Source: Chromobacterium violaceum ATCC 12472 | GTDB lineage: Bacteria > Pseudomonadota > Gammaproteobacteria > Burkholderiales > Chromobacteriaceae | NCBI RefSeq assembly: GCF_000007705.1 | Contig: NC_005085.1 | Location: forward strand, 310,001-374,000 | Length of the DNA stretch: 64,000 nucleotides | Direction: 5' to 3' | Part shown: in pieces, positions 52,353 to 60,837 of the stretch | Position numbering within the stretch: position 1 is the first letter of the stretch | How the letters are laid out: each line of letters begins with the position of its first letter | Position numbers and translations under genes: made by a program | The notes under the pieces: generated by a model | What the model was told of the DNA's origin: nothing | Database searches by the model: none | The model's input: the letters and a program-made list of their open reading frames with translations, nothing else

Positions 52353-53399
52353 TCATTGCTTGCCGGCGCGCATCACCGGAATCCAGCATTTGTCTTCCTT
52401 CAGCGTCAGCCGGGTGACGCTGCCCTGGCCGCGGCCGCCCTCGAAGGTGCGCGCCATCAGGAAATAGGTGCCGTTGATGCCGTGCGGCTCGCTTTCCACC
52501 TCGATGCGCTGGCCCGGCGTCCACAGCGCGCCCTGGCTGTCGCGGTGGCCGGCCACGGTGGCGGTCAGGGTGTAGCCGGCCAGGCGGGCGTCGGCCAGCA
52601 TCTTGTCGGCGCGGGCGGCCAGCTCGGCCGGGCTGGCGGCGTCCGGCTCCACCTGGATGCGCGGCTTGTGGTAGCAGACGTCGGAATCGAAGACGTGGTG
52701 CCGCATCGCGTGGCGGCCGGGCGTCAGCGACTGGCCGTGGCCCTGGCCCAGCAGCGTCAGCTCGGAATAGCGCTGCGCGTGGGAGCGGGTTTCGGCCAGG
52801 CTGAGCACATTGTTGCCCTTGCCGTCGCGGCGCAGGATCAGCCGCGCGCTGGCCGGCCGGCTGTAGTCCGGACCGCCCACCAACAGCGTGCCGTCCGGGT
52901 CGAACCAGGCGGTCAGGCCGTTGGCCTGGGCGGCGCGGGTGAGCACGTCCCAGGCGCTGTTGCCGGGATCGACATTGATCTTCTCGATCTGGCCGCGGGC
53001 CTTGGCGTCGACGCGGATGTTGGCGATGCCCAGCGGCTTCACCACGTTGTCCAGCACGTCCTGCAGCGTCATGCCCTTGCCGGTGAACAGCGGCGCGCTG
53101 CAATCGAGCAGCATGCCGGCCAGGTCGCGGCCGGACAGCGTCAGCTGATGGCTGCCGGAGGCGACGCTGTGGCTGATGTCGTCGATGCGGCCCATCAGCA
53201 CCGTCTCGCCGCCGACCTGCACCTTGACCATCGCGCCCGGCTCCACGTCGGGCGGGAAGACGCCGCCTGGCAGGCCCAGCGACACCTGCCAGGCGTCGGC
53301 GGCGACGACCAGGTCGGAGTCGACCGAGTAGTGGGTCCAGTCGCCGTGCTGGCGGCCGCCTATCTGCAGGCTGACGGTTTGCTTAGCGGGCGTAGCCAT
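52353..53399 (-). CDS. Mu gpP (gp44)-like baseplate hub protein
   Basis: 348 residues. Late-control-D/gpP type: MGRIDDISHSVASGSHQLTLSGRDLAGMLLDCSAPLF, NSAWDVLTRAAQANGLTAWFDPDGTLLVG, GQRIEVESEPHGINGTYFLMARTFEGGRGQG. Its start lies inside the end of the upstream gene (17-bp overlap), showing co-translation. It links tube and spike. Confidence 0.93.
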   Translation of the reverse strand: MATPAKQTVSLQIGGRQHGDWTHYSVDSDLVVAADAWQVSLGLPGGVFPPDVEPGAMVKVQVGGETVLMGRIDDISHSVASGSHQLTLSGRDLAGMLLDCSAPLFTGKGMTLQDVLDNVVKPLGIANIRVDAKARGQIEKINVDPGNSAWDVLTRAAQANGLTAWFDPDGTLLVGGPDYSRPASARLILRRDGKGNNVLSLAETRSHAQRYSELTLLGQGHGQSLTPGRHAMRHHVFDSDVCYHKPRIQVEPDAASPAELAARADKMLADARLAGYTLTATVAGHRDSQGALWTPGQRIEVESEPHGINGTYFLMARTFEGGRGQGSVTRLTLKEDKCWIPVMRAGKQ

Positions 53400-54687
53400 A
53401 GACCAGGGTCCCCGGAGTCAGATGGTTGGGTTGGGACAGCTGCGGATTCAGCCGCAGCAGCTCGGCGGCGCGCTCGCTGTCGCCATACCACAGGTGGGCC
53501 AGCTGGCGCAGATTGCAGGCGGATTCCACCTTGCGCTTCAGCAGCGGCGGCTTGGCGGCGATCAGCGCGGCGGCGCCCTGCTGCACCTGCAGGCCCAGCT
53601 CGCGCAGGCCGTCCACCACCTTGTAGGCGTCCTCGGACGGCATGCCGGCGCGCCATTGGTCTATCGTGGTCTGCAGCGAGGCGCGCACGTCACCGGCGAT
53701 CTGCTCCAGCGCCGGCGGCGTCAGCGTCGGCTTTTGCGCTTCGCTGGCGAAGATGCCGGCGGCGGCGGAGGCGAGCTTGGTGGACACGTTCAGCTGCAGC
53801 AACGCGTCGATGCGGCGCTGGTCGTCGCTCCATACCGACAGCGTGGCGCTGGCGGATACCGGCGAGATGCCCTGGCGCACCGCATCCGGCAGGCCCTCCA
53901 GCCGGCGGCGCAGCGCCTTCCAGTCGGCCAGCGTGGCGGACGACATCGCGGCGGCGGTTTTCAGCGCCGGCAGCGGGCCGAGGTCCACCTGCAGATCGAA
54001 GCGCCAGTTGGCCGCCGCGTCCACCAGCTGCTTGGCCTGGGCGACGAAGGCCTGCGGATAGGCGAGCAGGTCGGTCACCTGGGCCACCGCCTGGTTGGCC
54101 ATCGCGGCCAACTGGCGGACGGTGGCGGTCAGTTGCTGGCGCAGCGCGGCGACGCGGGCCAGCGCGCCCTTGGCGGTGGCCACCAGGCCCTGGGCCTTGG
54201 CAAAGGCCTCGCCGGCCATCTGGCGCAGCTTGTCCACCTGCGACGAGATGGCGTCCACCTGCGGCAGCGTCTTCTTGGCGGCGAAGAAAGGGTTGCCCGG
54301 CGTGGCCTCCACCCAGTTGACCTCCACGGTGCAGGAGTCGGTGGCGTCGGCGTCGTGGCTGATCTGGTAATCCACTACCTGGGCCTGCGGCATGCTGCCG
54401 AACACCGGGTGGACCAGCTCGCCGGGGCCGGCGGCGTCCAGCGCGGCGACGAACTGGCGCAACCGGTGCTGGTAGTCCTTGCCCCAGAACATCGCCGACA
54501 GCGACACCTTGCGCGCCTTGCGGCCCAGGTCCTCCACGTCGGCCCCGTCCTTGTACGGGTATTCGTGCATCGCCTGGTCGCGCTGCGCGCTGTCCACGCT
54601 CTTCAGGCAGTCGAAGCGCACGCCGCGGAAGCTGGCGTCCACCAGGGGGCCGGCGGACAGGCCGGCGAACACATTGAGGCTGAACAT
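53383..54687 (-). CDS. Mu gpN (gp43)-like tail/DNA circularisation protein
   Basis: 434 residues from ATG 54687, which overlaps the upstream stop (TGATG); a TTG at 54690 is not needed. The N-terminal domain [40 protein letters not shown] matches the phage DNA-circularisation N family. Next comes a long helical middle, and a LysM-like C-terminus ([26 protein letters not shown]). Structurally a distal tail/baseplate protein. Confidence 0.92.
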   Translation of the reverse strand: MFSLNVFAGLSAGPLVDASFRGVRFDCLKSVDSAQRDQAMHEYPYKDGADVEDLGRKARKVSLSAMFWGKDYQHRLRQFVAALDAAGPGELVHPVFGSMPQAQVVDYQISHDADATDSCTVEVNWVEATPGNPFFAAKKTLPQVDAISSQVDKLRQMAGEAFAKAQGLVATAKGALARVAALRQQLTATVRQLAAMANQAVAQVTDLLAYPQAFVAQAKQLVDAAANWRFDLQVDLGPLPALKTAAAMSSATLADWKALRRRLEGLPDAVRQGISPVSASATLSVWSDDQRRIDALLQLNVSTKLASAAAGIFASEAQKPTLTPPALEQIAGDVRASLQTTIDQWRAGMPSEDAYKVVDGLRELGLQVQQGAAALIAAKPPLLKRKVESACNLRQLAHLWYGDSERAAELLRLNPQLSQPNHLTPGTLVYGYAR

Positions 54688-56687
54688 CAATTCCTCCTTT
54701 GTTGTTGGCTGTTGGCGGCGTTGACGGCGGCGACGATGTTGCCGTTTTGCACGTCGACGGTGATTTGGATGGGTTTGGCCAGCGGGGCCAGTGCGGCATT
54801 CAACTGGCCGAGCAGAGCGGCAAGCTGGGCTAGTTGGGCATCCAGATTGCCGGGACCCGCTGGCTGGGCGGGCTTGGCTTGAGCGGGCTGCTTTTGGGCC
54901 GGCTTCGCCGCGGCTTTTTGTTTCGGTTGAACGGGTTCTTTCTTTCCAACAGCTTCGATCTTGGTCTGTGCTTGCTCAGCTTCTTTCCGCTTCACAGCTT
55001 CCGCGTCGACGCCTTGTTTGGCTTTCGCCTGCTCTGCCGCTTTCTGTTTCGCAGCTTCGACGTCGGCGCGCTGCTTGGCTTTCGCCTGCTCTGCCGCTTT
55101 CTGCTTCGCGGCTTCGGCGTCGGCGCGTTGCTTGGCTTTCGCCTGTTCGGCCGCTTTCTGTTTCGCAGCTTCGGCGTCGGCGCGCTGTTTGGCTTTCGCC
55201 TGTTCGGCCGCTTTCTGTTTCGCAGCTTCGGCGTCGGCGCGTTGCTTGGCTTTCGCCTGTTCGGCCGCTTTCTGTTTCGCAGCTTCGGCATCGGCGTGTT
55301 GTTTGACCTTCGCCTGATCTTTTGCTTCCTGCCTTACTGCATCAACATCTGCTTGTGGCTTCTTTTGATCTACTTCATGTTTTATATCGGCGGCATGTTC
55401 ATTTTTTCCTTCAGTGTTAGGTTGGCTGACAGAGGAGAGTTCTTTTTCTATCGCACCTTGTCTTTTCTTATAATTCTCTCTCCAATATTTAAGATATTCT
55501 TTGGTTAAGTCACGGTCATTTAATGCCGCATATTTCTTTTTATCCTTGCTGGGTAAATTTCCTATTAGATTGGATTTGGTTTTCTCTCCAAGTGATTGGA
55601 GGCCAGCATTGACCTTTTGAATGATGGAATAGCCACCGGCCCCTTGTTGATGTGCAAGGTAAAGATCTAGTCCATTTGGGTTTTGCTCTCCTGATAGATA
55701 TTCTAGATTGTTCTTTTGTTTCTTTTTTTCTATTGCTTTTAAATTGTCTTTATATAGTTGAAGTGCGGCTTTTGTATTTTCTGTGGGATCAAACTCTTTC
55801 CCGTTGATTTTATATGCTTTTGCAGTGTCTGGTACAAATTGAAATAAGCCTTTCGCACCCGATTTTTTGTTGTAGGCTTTTTCATTGTAAGTTCCGCCAG
55901 TTTCTATATCGGCGAATGTTAGAAAGTCTTTTACAGGTACATTTGATTCTATTGCTTGTTTTTTAATTATTTCCTTATTCTTTCTTATTCTTTCAATGCG
56001 CTCATTCTCTTTTTCATTCTTCTTATGCTCATTCCCTTTTGGGGGTGTGTTTTTCGACTCATGCTTATTGCCTAAAGGTGTAGAGCTACTCTCAGGAAGT
56101 TTTGGTTTAGCCTGATCTTCTTTTTTTTCATTTTTCTGGTGCTGTCCAATATTATTTGGCCTGCTGAGCGAGATATTGCCAGACACAATGTCTGAGATAT
56201 ATTTCTTGTATGTTTCTTCATCCGTTTCGACATGAGAGTGAATAGGGTATTTGTGTTTTCCTGCCGAATCGCCAGTTTTGTATTGCAATCCTAGCCCTTG
56301 TCCATATTCGACACGATCCCCATTTTTGAATGTTTGAGTTTCTGGTTTTATGTGTTGCAGTTTTGCCAGTAAAGTACGATCTTTCCCTTCTGGCTTGTCA
56401 TATATTTCTATCGTCCCGTAGTTTTTAGAGTATGTGGCATACCCTGAAACAGGCGATGGTGTATATACATCCCTGTTCCCTTTTTCATCACTTAAGATGA
56501 AATCCTTTTTTATATTGACTCTATTTTTTTGATTGGCGACTTCTTCTAAATTTCCATGTATTCTTTCATATTGGCGGTTTCCCTCTTTTTCTTTGTCTGG
56601 ATGATGCTTTGGCATTGAGTCATAATCGGTTACTGGTATATTGCCTTTTGCTTTGCCTGCATACTGCATGATCTTATACTTTGACAT
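54687..56687 (-). CDS. Chimeric tape-measure-position protein with M23-like and lytic transglycosylase (SLT) domains
   Basis: 666 residues. Residues ~70-165 resemble an M23 LytM fold (LLAKLQHIKP, GDRVEYGQGLGLQYKTGDSAG, KYPIHSHVE), though the first zinc His is not obvious. Residues ~245-385 look like an SLT/lysozyme-like domain (DFLTFADIETGGTYNEKAYN with the likely catalytic Glu, SGAKGLFQFVPDTAKAY, LDLYLAHQQGAGG). Then come six 19-residue Ala/Lys/Gln repeats, and a C-terminal tail like Mu-type tape measures (ITVDVQNGNIVAAVNAANSQ). The first ~440 codons are strongly A+T-rich; the repeat and tail are G+C-rich. Its place between tube and gpN is where the tape measure belongs. Confidence 0.8.
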   Translation of the reverse strand: MSKYKIMQYAGKAKGNIPVTDYDSMPKHHPDKEKEGNRQYERIHGNLEEVANQKNRVNIKKDFILSDEKGNRDVYTPSPVSGYATYSKNYGTIEIYDKPEGKDRTLLAKLQHIKPETQTFKNGDRVEYGQGLGLQYKTGDSAGKHKYPIHSHVETDEETYKKYISDIVSGNISLSRPNNIGQHQKNEKKEDQAKPKLPESSSTPLGNKHESKNTPPKGNEHKKNEKENERIERIRKNKEIIKKQAIESNVPVKDFLTFADIETGGTYNEKAYNKKSGAKGLFQFVPDTAKAYKINGKEFDPTENTKAALQLYKDNLKAIEKKKQKNNLEYLSGEQNPNGLDLYLAHQQGAGGYSIIQKVNAGLQSLGEKTKSNLIGNLPSKDKKKYAALNDRDLTKEYLKYWRENYKKRQGAIEKELSSVSQPNTEGKNEHAADIKHEVDQKKPQADVDAVRQEAKDQAKVKQHADAEAAKQKAAEQAKAKQRADAEAAKQKAAEQAKAKQRADAEAAKQKAAEQAKAKQRADAEAAKQKAAEQAKAKQRADVEAAKQKAAEQAKAKQGVDAEAVKRKEAEQAQTKIEAVGKKEPVQPKQKAAAKPAQKQPAQAKPAQPAGPGNLDAQLAQLAALLGQLNAALAPLAKPIQITVDVQNGNIVAAVNAANSQQQRRN
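54972..55313 (-). repeat. 57-bp tandem repeat (six copies) encoding a coiled coil
   Basis: Six in-frame units of 57 bp, each coding 19 residues of the form AKAKQRADAEAAKQKAAEQ. The middle units are nearly identical in DNA and the end units diverged, as in a slippage-expanded array. Its length could set tail length. Confidence 0.88.
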
Positions 56688-56868
56688 TTCAGTTTCCTAA
56701 CCAAGTTCTCATCCAGTGAGATGACAATGCTTCCTTGTTTTTGGGATTGAATTATTTAAAATTCAATTGCCATGTATTTAACGGATGCAATGTTTGAGTA
56801 AGAAAGCCGAGCCATAAATGACTTGGCTTCCTTTTTCAATCTGGTTTTTTCTCCAGATAATTAGGGGC

Positions 56869-57243
56869 TTATTCCACGACCTTCCGCAGCGACATCAGCT
56901 TGATATCGCGGCGCGCTTCGCTTTCCACGCCGTATTTCTCGCCGACTTCCAACGTGAAGCAGTCCAGGTAGCTGGTGCGCTTGCCGCCCGGCGCCAGCGG
57001 GAATTCGGTCAGTTTGGCGCCTTCGATCGCTTCCCAGTCCAGGTCGCCGGTCAGCGGGATGGACACGGTGACGGACAGGTCGTACTCGGTGATGCCGCGG
57101 GCGAAGCCCTTGGCGCGGCCGGTGGCGTTCATCGTCTTCACCACCTTGCGGCCAGTCTTGCTGCTGACGTTGAGGTCGATGACGTCGATTTCCTGGCCGT
57201 TCACTTCCAGGACGATGGAGCCTGCGTATTCTTTCAAAGCCAT
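56869..57243 (-). CDS. Mu gpM (gp40)-like tail tube protein
   Basis: 124 residues, AAAGGA before ATG. Matches the tail-tube family: GSIVLEVNGQEIDVIDLNVSSKTGRKVVKTMNATGRAKGFARGITEYDLSVTVSIPLTGDLDWEAIEGAKLT. Forms the inner tube; lies directly after the sheath gene, as in Mu. Confidence 0.94.
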   Translation of the reverse strand: MALKEYAGSIVLEVNGQEIDVIDLNVSSKTGRKVVKTMNATGRAKGFARGITEYDLSVTVSIPLTGDLDWEAIEGAKLTEFPLAPGGKRTSYLDCFTLEVGEKYGVESEARRDIKLMSLRKVVE

Positions 57244-57367
57244 GAGACTTTCCTTTTCGATTCGGGATGGGGCGGCCGGGCGGCGGCCCGGCCGGCTGGG
57301 GTGTTGAAGGAAGGGGGAGAGGCGAGGCGGCCGAGCGCTGCGGGATCAGCCGCCTCGCCGCGCGCGC

Positions 57368-58792
57368 TTACAGCAGCAGGTCGATGCGGCCGGCGAACAC
57401 GTGCAGGCCGTTGACCACGTCCACCGGGATCTTGGCGTCCAGGCGGTTGACGTCCTGCAGGTCGCGCTCGACGATCAGGCCGGCCTTGTTGGCTTCGACT
57501 TGTTCGATGATTTCCAGCTCTTCCAGCTTGTACAGCACGTCCAGCAGCTCGGAGCGCACCTTGGACGGGGTGCGGTCGGACAGCTTCTCGCGCGGGAAGC
57601 GCAGCGCGATGCGCTCGCGGCAGGCCTTGCGGACGTAGTCCAGCGTGCGGATGGTGGTGATGTCCAGCAGCGACACGTCGTCCACGCCCTGCGCGTCCTT
57701 GGTGTAGGTGCTGATGGCGCGCACGATCTGCACACGGTCGCCGGCGCCCACTTCCAGCGGAGTCACGCCGTTGTACAGCGCGTTTTCCTGCTCGGTGCGG
57801 CTGGTGCGGGAAGCCAGGTCCACCACGTCCAGGCCTTTCAGCTCCAGGGTGTTCAGCGGACGGGCCGGGTCTTCCTCGCTGGCGATCACGGCGGCGTAGG
57901 CGGCGGCGATGTCGGCCGGCAGCTTGGCGGAGCCGCGGTACCAGGCGGCGGTGATGCGGCCGCTGTCCAGCTTGGCGGACAAGGCGGAGGCGTCGGCCAG
58001 CGCGCCGGTGGTGGCGATCACGCCGATGGCGCCGCGCTGTTCCAGCGGGCCGGACACGAAGTCCAGGTGGTTGCGCAGCGCGGTCAGCGCGGCGTCGCCG
58101 GTGAAGGGACTGGCGATGATCTGGTGGCCGCCGCTGACCACGGTGCCCAGAACCGGGACCAGGTCCGGCTCGCCGGCACCGCCTTTCATGGCGGCGACCA
58201 CGACGCCGAGGCCGGCGATCTGTTCCTGCGCCTTCAGCGCGATGCTGTTGCCGATGCTGCCCTTGTGGCGGGCGGCGAGGGTCAGCACTTCCTTGGCTGC
58301 GGTCGCGGTCACCGGCAGGTCGCTCAGCTTGGCGATGGCGGCCTGGGCGTTGGCGGCGATCTTGGCGGCGTCGTCGCCGGCGGCGACGGCCACGTCGACG
58401 CGCGCCGCGCCGATGAACAGGCTCAGCACGCCGGCGGCGGCGGCCGGACCGCTGAAGGTGAAGGAGCCGGAGGCGGCGGTGCCGGCGGCGGCATCGTCGA
58501 CGCCGATCACGGTCAGCTGCAGATAGGGGTTGGCGTTGATGGCGGCGCGCGCCATCAGGTGGGCGTTGGAGCCGCGGCCGAAGGCCTGGGCAGCTTGCTC
58601 GTCGCTGAACACGTCCAGCGCCGCCAGCGCCGGCTGGGCGGCGGTGTCGGCCAGGCGTTGGCCGATCACCAGCACGCGCTGCGGATTGCCCGGCAGCGTG
58701 CGTACCGCCAGTTTGGTGTTGAACTCGAAGTATTTGCCCGGCTTGCGGATGGAGGCCGGAATCTGGTCGAAGCTGATGTTGGCGCTAGCCAT
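57368..58792 (-). CDS. Mu gpL (gp39)-like contractile tail sheath protein
   Basis: 474 residues; starts SFDQIPASIRKPGKYFEFNTKLAVRTLPGNPQRVLVIGQRL and ends PVDVVNGLHVFAGRIDLLL, both features of Mu-type sheath subunits. It proves the tail is contractile. The small gp38-type gene usually just upstream in Mu is not seen in the 69-bp gap. Confidence 0.95.
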   Translation of the reverse strand: MASANISFDQIPASIRKPGKYFEFNTKLAVRTLPGNPQRVLVIGQRLADTAAQPALAALDVFSDEQAAQAFGRGSNAHLMARAAINANPYLQLTVIGVDDAAAGTAASGSFTFSGPAAAAGVLSLFIGAARVDVAVAAGDDAAKIAANAQAAIAKLSDLPVTATAAKEVLTLAARHKGSIGNSIALKAQEQIAGLGVVVAAMKGGAGEPDLVPVLGTVVSGGHQIIASPFTGDAALTALRNHLDFVSGPLEQRGAIGVIATTGALADASALSAKLDSGRITAAWYRGSAKLPADIAAAYAAVIASEEDPARPLNTLELKGLDVVDLASRTSRTEQENALYNGVTPLEVGAGDRVQIVRAISTYTKDAQGVDDVSLLDITTIRTLDYVRKACRERIALRFPREKLSDRTPSKVRSELLDVLYKLEELEIIEQVEANKAGLIVERDLQDVNRLDAKIPVDVVNGLHVFAGRIDLLL

Positions 58793-58861
58793 AAGGAAAG
58801 GCTCCTGGTGTGGCGGTTGGGGAAGGTGCCGCGCCGGTTGGCGCGGCGAGGGGAAAGCGGG

Positions 58862-59560
58862 TTATTTCTGGCTGGGGGCGGGATTGGCGACCACGTCCTG
58901 CGCCTTGACGCCGACGGAGCCGGCCAGGCTGTAGTTGAGCTGGGTGCTCTGCCAGGTCTTGGCCGGGTCTTCCAGCCGGCCGCCGAAGGCGCGGAACAGC
59001 GCGTCCGGGTCGGCGTCGGTTTGCGGCGACGGCCAGTGGCCGTTGTCCAGCGCCTCGTCCAGCCAGTAGGTGCTGAAATCGCAGGCCACCAGGCTCCAGG
59101 GCTGGCCGTCGCGCGGGGCCTGGCCCAGCGGGCGGACTTTTTCCGGCAGCAGCGGATTCACCGCCAGGCCGAAATCCTGCGAGGCCAGCAGGCGGCGCGC
59201 GGCGTAGACCAGTTGCCAGACGCCGGCGCCGGCGTAGTTGGCGTCGGCCTGCAGCCGGTCGCCGACGATGACGGTGAACAGCGCGTTGGCCTTGTAACGC
59301 AGGCGCTGGCTGGTCTGCGGCTGGCTGGAGGTGATGCCGCCGGCGACGGTCCACAGCGCCGGCAGCCTGGCCAGCGCCTGCGGGTTGATGGTGGGGCTGG
59401 ACTGGCCGGGGGTGAGCCGGCTGGCGTAATCGCCGTGGGCCAGCTGCAGGCCGCACAGGGCGGTTTCGTCCAGGTCCGCCGCCACTTCGCGCACCATCCG
59501 GCCCATGCCTTGGCGCAGGCGGTCGGCGATGGCGGTTTGCACGGAAATCAGCATGGACAT
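58862..59560 (-). CDS. Mu gp37-like protein (DUF1834)
   Basis: 232 residues from ATG 59560, six bases after AAGGA (ATG 59566 would have no spacing). LISVQTAIADRLRQGMGRMVREVAADLD and the RYKANALFTVIVGDRLQADANYAGAG region fit the DUF1834/Mu gp37 family, a tail-completion protein at the tube's proximal end. It is the first gene after promoter-like motif P1. Upstream there are no head genes. Confidence 0.85.
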   Translation of the reverse strand: MSMLISVQTAIADRLRQGMGRMVREVAADLDETALCGLQLAHGDYASRLTPGQSSPTINPQALARLPALWTVAGGITSSQPQTSQRLRYKANALFTVIVGDRLQADANYAGAGVWQLVYAARRLLASQDFGLAVNPLLPEKVRPLGQAPRDGQPWSLVACDFSTYWLDEALDNGHWPSPQTDADPDALFRAFGGRLEDPAKTWQSTQLNYSLAGSVGVKAQDVVANPAPSQK

Positions 59561-59594
59561 GGTCATTCCTTGGAACGATGGAGAGGATGGGGGG

Positions 59595-59638
59595 ATTGTG
59601 ACGCCGGGCGGCGCCGGGGCTTAGCTGAGGGGTGTCAG
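59595..59638 (-). promoter_or_regulatory. Putative tailocin late promoter, copy P1 (before tail operon)
   Basis: Minus strand CTGACACCCCTCAG ... CACAAT with 32 bases between CTGACA and CACAAT; gp37-like ATG 34 bases beyond CACAAT. CTGA-N6-TCAG is a perfect dyad. The motif overlaps the stop codon of the 71-residue gene at 59635. Confidence 0.65.
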
Positions 59639-59850
59639 TGCACCAGGCGCTTGAGCAGTTCGCCGGCCAGGGTGACCAGCAGCGCGGACAGGGCGCCGGA
59701 CACCGCGCCGCTCTTGGCGGCCTGGATCTCGACGTCGCGCAGGCGGCCGTCCAGCTCTTCCAGTTTTTTGTCCTGTTTGGCGAGGTGGGCGACGATCATG
59801 TCAAGCTTGCCTTCTATGCGGCCCAAGGCCAGCAGGTTGTCGTGTTCCAC
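59635..59850 (-). CDS. Small phage-associated coiled-coil/membrane protein
   Basis: 71 residues from GTG 59850 (GAGGGTTTCAC upstream). An amphipathic/coiled-coil part (IEGKLDMIVAHLAKQDKKLEELDGRLRDVEIQ) is followed by one C-terminal membrane helix (SGAVSGALSALLVTLAGELL). The layout recalls XhlA-type lysis accessory proteins; the function is not certain. It lies 9 bases after the zinc-finger gene. Confidence 0.7.
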   Translation of the reverse strand: MEHDNLLALGRIEGKLDMIVAHLAKQDKKLEELDGRLRDVEIQAAKSGAVSGALSALLVTLAGELLKRLVH

Positions 59851-59859
59851 GTGAAACCC

Positions 59860-60057
59860 TCACTTTTCCGCCAGTTGCTGGCACAGCACGCAGCGGGTGC
59901 AGCTGGGGATGGCCGCGCGGCGGGCGTCGGGAATCGCGTCGCCGCAGTCCTCGCAGTGGCTGAGTCCGTTTTGGCGCCATTGCTCGAAGTGGCGGGCAAG
60001 CGCCTGCTCGCGGAATTCGGTTTCCAGCTCGCTGGCCCGGTCGAAAAAGTCGGTCAT
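59860..60057 (-). CDS. TraR/DksA C4-type zinc finger protein
   Basis: 65 residues from ATG 60057, which overlaps the Rz-like stop by 4 bases. The four-Cys finger is complete: CEDC-GDAIPDARRAAIPSCTRCVLCQ. Short TraR-like proteins bind RNA polymerase's secondary channel and mimic DksA with ppGpp; Mu-like phages often carry one. It could tune host or late transcription. Confidence 0.88.
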   Translation of the reverse strand: MTDFFDRASELETEFREQALARHFEQWRQNGLSHCEDCGDAIPDARRAAIPSCTRCVLCQQLAEK

Positions 60058-60617
60058 GGTGTGGGTTCCTGTTGAGAGTAGAGTTGTTTCAGGGCGACAA
60101 GGCGTTGCTCCAGTTGCTGGCACCAGGCGCCGTAGTCGGCGGCGTGGGCGAGGAGATCGGGCGCCGGTAGCCCGGCGTCGGCGCCGGGGGTTTGGGCGGC
60201 AGCTCCAGCAGATAGGGGCTGGGCGCCGGGCAGCTCGTCGGCATAGCCGAGGAGCTGGCGGTAGAGGCGCAGGCTGTCAGGGCCAAGGCCAGTAAAGCGG
60301 GGACCATCGTTGCGGGTGACATCGTCTATCCTTTGCGCGTTTCGCCGCTGCTGCGCTTGCAGCGCCTGCTGTTGCTCCAGCAGCCGGCTTTCCAGTTGAT
60401 CGATGCGTTGGCGCCATTGCCGCTGCAGCTCCATGGCCGCGGCCTGGCGCTGTTGCTGCGCGCGGCTGTCGGCGGATTGCATCTCGGCGACGGTGGCCTG
60501 CAGCCTGGTTTGCCAGTACTGGCGGCTCTGGCCGCTGCCCAGCGCGTAGCCGCCGGCGGCGGCGAGCAGCGGCAGTAGCAGGCCGGCGCCCAGGCGCAGC
60601 AGCGCCGGGGGAATCAT
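60054..60617 (-). CDS. Rz-like inner-membrane spanin (i-spanin)
   Basis: 187 residues from ATG 60617. An N-terminal membrane anchor (LLRLGAGLLLPLLAAAGGYALG) is followed by a long periplasmic coiled coil rich in Gln (RAQQQRQAAAMELQRQWRQRIDQLESRLLEQQQALQAQQ). With the nested Rz1 frame it would disrupt the outer membrane during lysis. Confidence 0.82.
   Translation of the reverse strand: MIPPALLRLGAGLLLPLLAAAGGYALGSGQSRQYWQTRLQATVAEMQSADSRAQQQRQAAAMELQRQWRQRIDQLESRLLEQQQALQAQQRRNAQRIDDVTRNDGPRFTGLGPDSLRLYRQLLGYADELPGAQPLSAGAAAQTPGADAGLPAPDLLAHAADYGAWCQQLEQRLVALKQLYSQQEPTP
60089..60322 (-). CDS. Rz1-like outer-membrane lipoprotein spanin nested in Rz
   Basis: 77 residues in a different frame wholly inside the Rz-like gene. 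It has a short signal with lipobox LTAC (VPALLALALTAC) and a Pro-rich mature part (CPAPSPYLLELPPKPPAPTPG), the classic o-spanin. Nested Rz1 is a known phage arrangement. Start ATG 60322, or ATG 60307. Confidence 0.82.
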   Translation of the reverse strand: MSPATMVPALLALALTACASTASSSAMPTSCPAPSPYLLELPPKPPAPTPGYRRPISSPTPPTTAPGASNWSNALSP

Positions 60618-60835
60618 GGCCGGCTCCGGTCGCGATAGGCGGCGATCAGCCGCAGCGTGGCGGAATAGCCACCGACCACGCCCAGGTAGATCAGCCAGAT
60701 ATCGGCGCTCAGCGCGCCGCGCCAGCCGTTGACCAGGAACATGATGGTGGCCGCGGCGCAGGCGATATTGGCCCACAGCCGGCTGTGGCTGAGACGGCGG
60801 CTGCGCGGGTGGCGGATCAGGTCGGCGAGTCGCAT
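60614..60835 (-). CDS. Holin-like phage membrane protein
   Basis: 73 residues from ATG 60835. Two hydrophobic helices (LWANIACAAATIMFLVNGW and IWLIYLGVVGGYSATLRLI) with basic ends. Lies between endolysin and spanins, each overlapping or adjoining the next, so a holin role is likely by context. Confidence 0.75.
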   Translation of the reverse strand: MRLADLIRHPRSRRLSHSRLWANIACAAATIMFLVNGWRGALSADIWLIYLGVVGGYSATLRLIAAYRDRSRP

Positions 60836-60837
60836 GC

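Noticed and set aside
54972-55313. CRISPR-like direct repeats
   Set aside because: The 57-bp units are contiguous without spacers and encode a continuous coiled coil.
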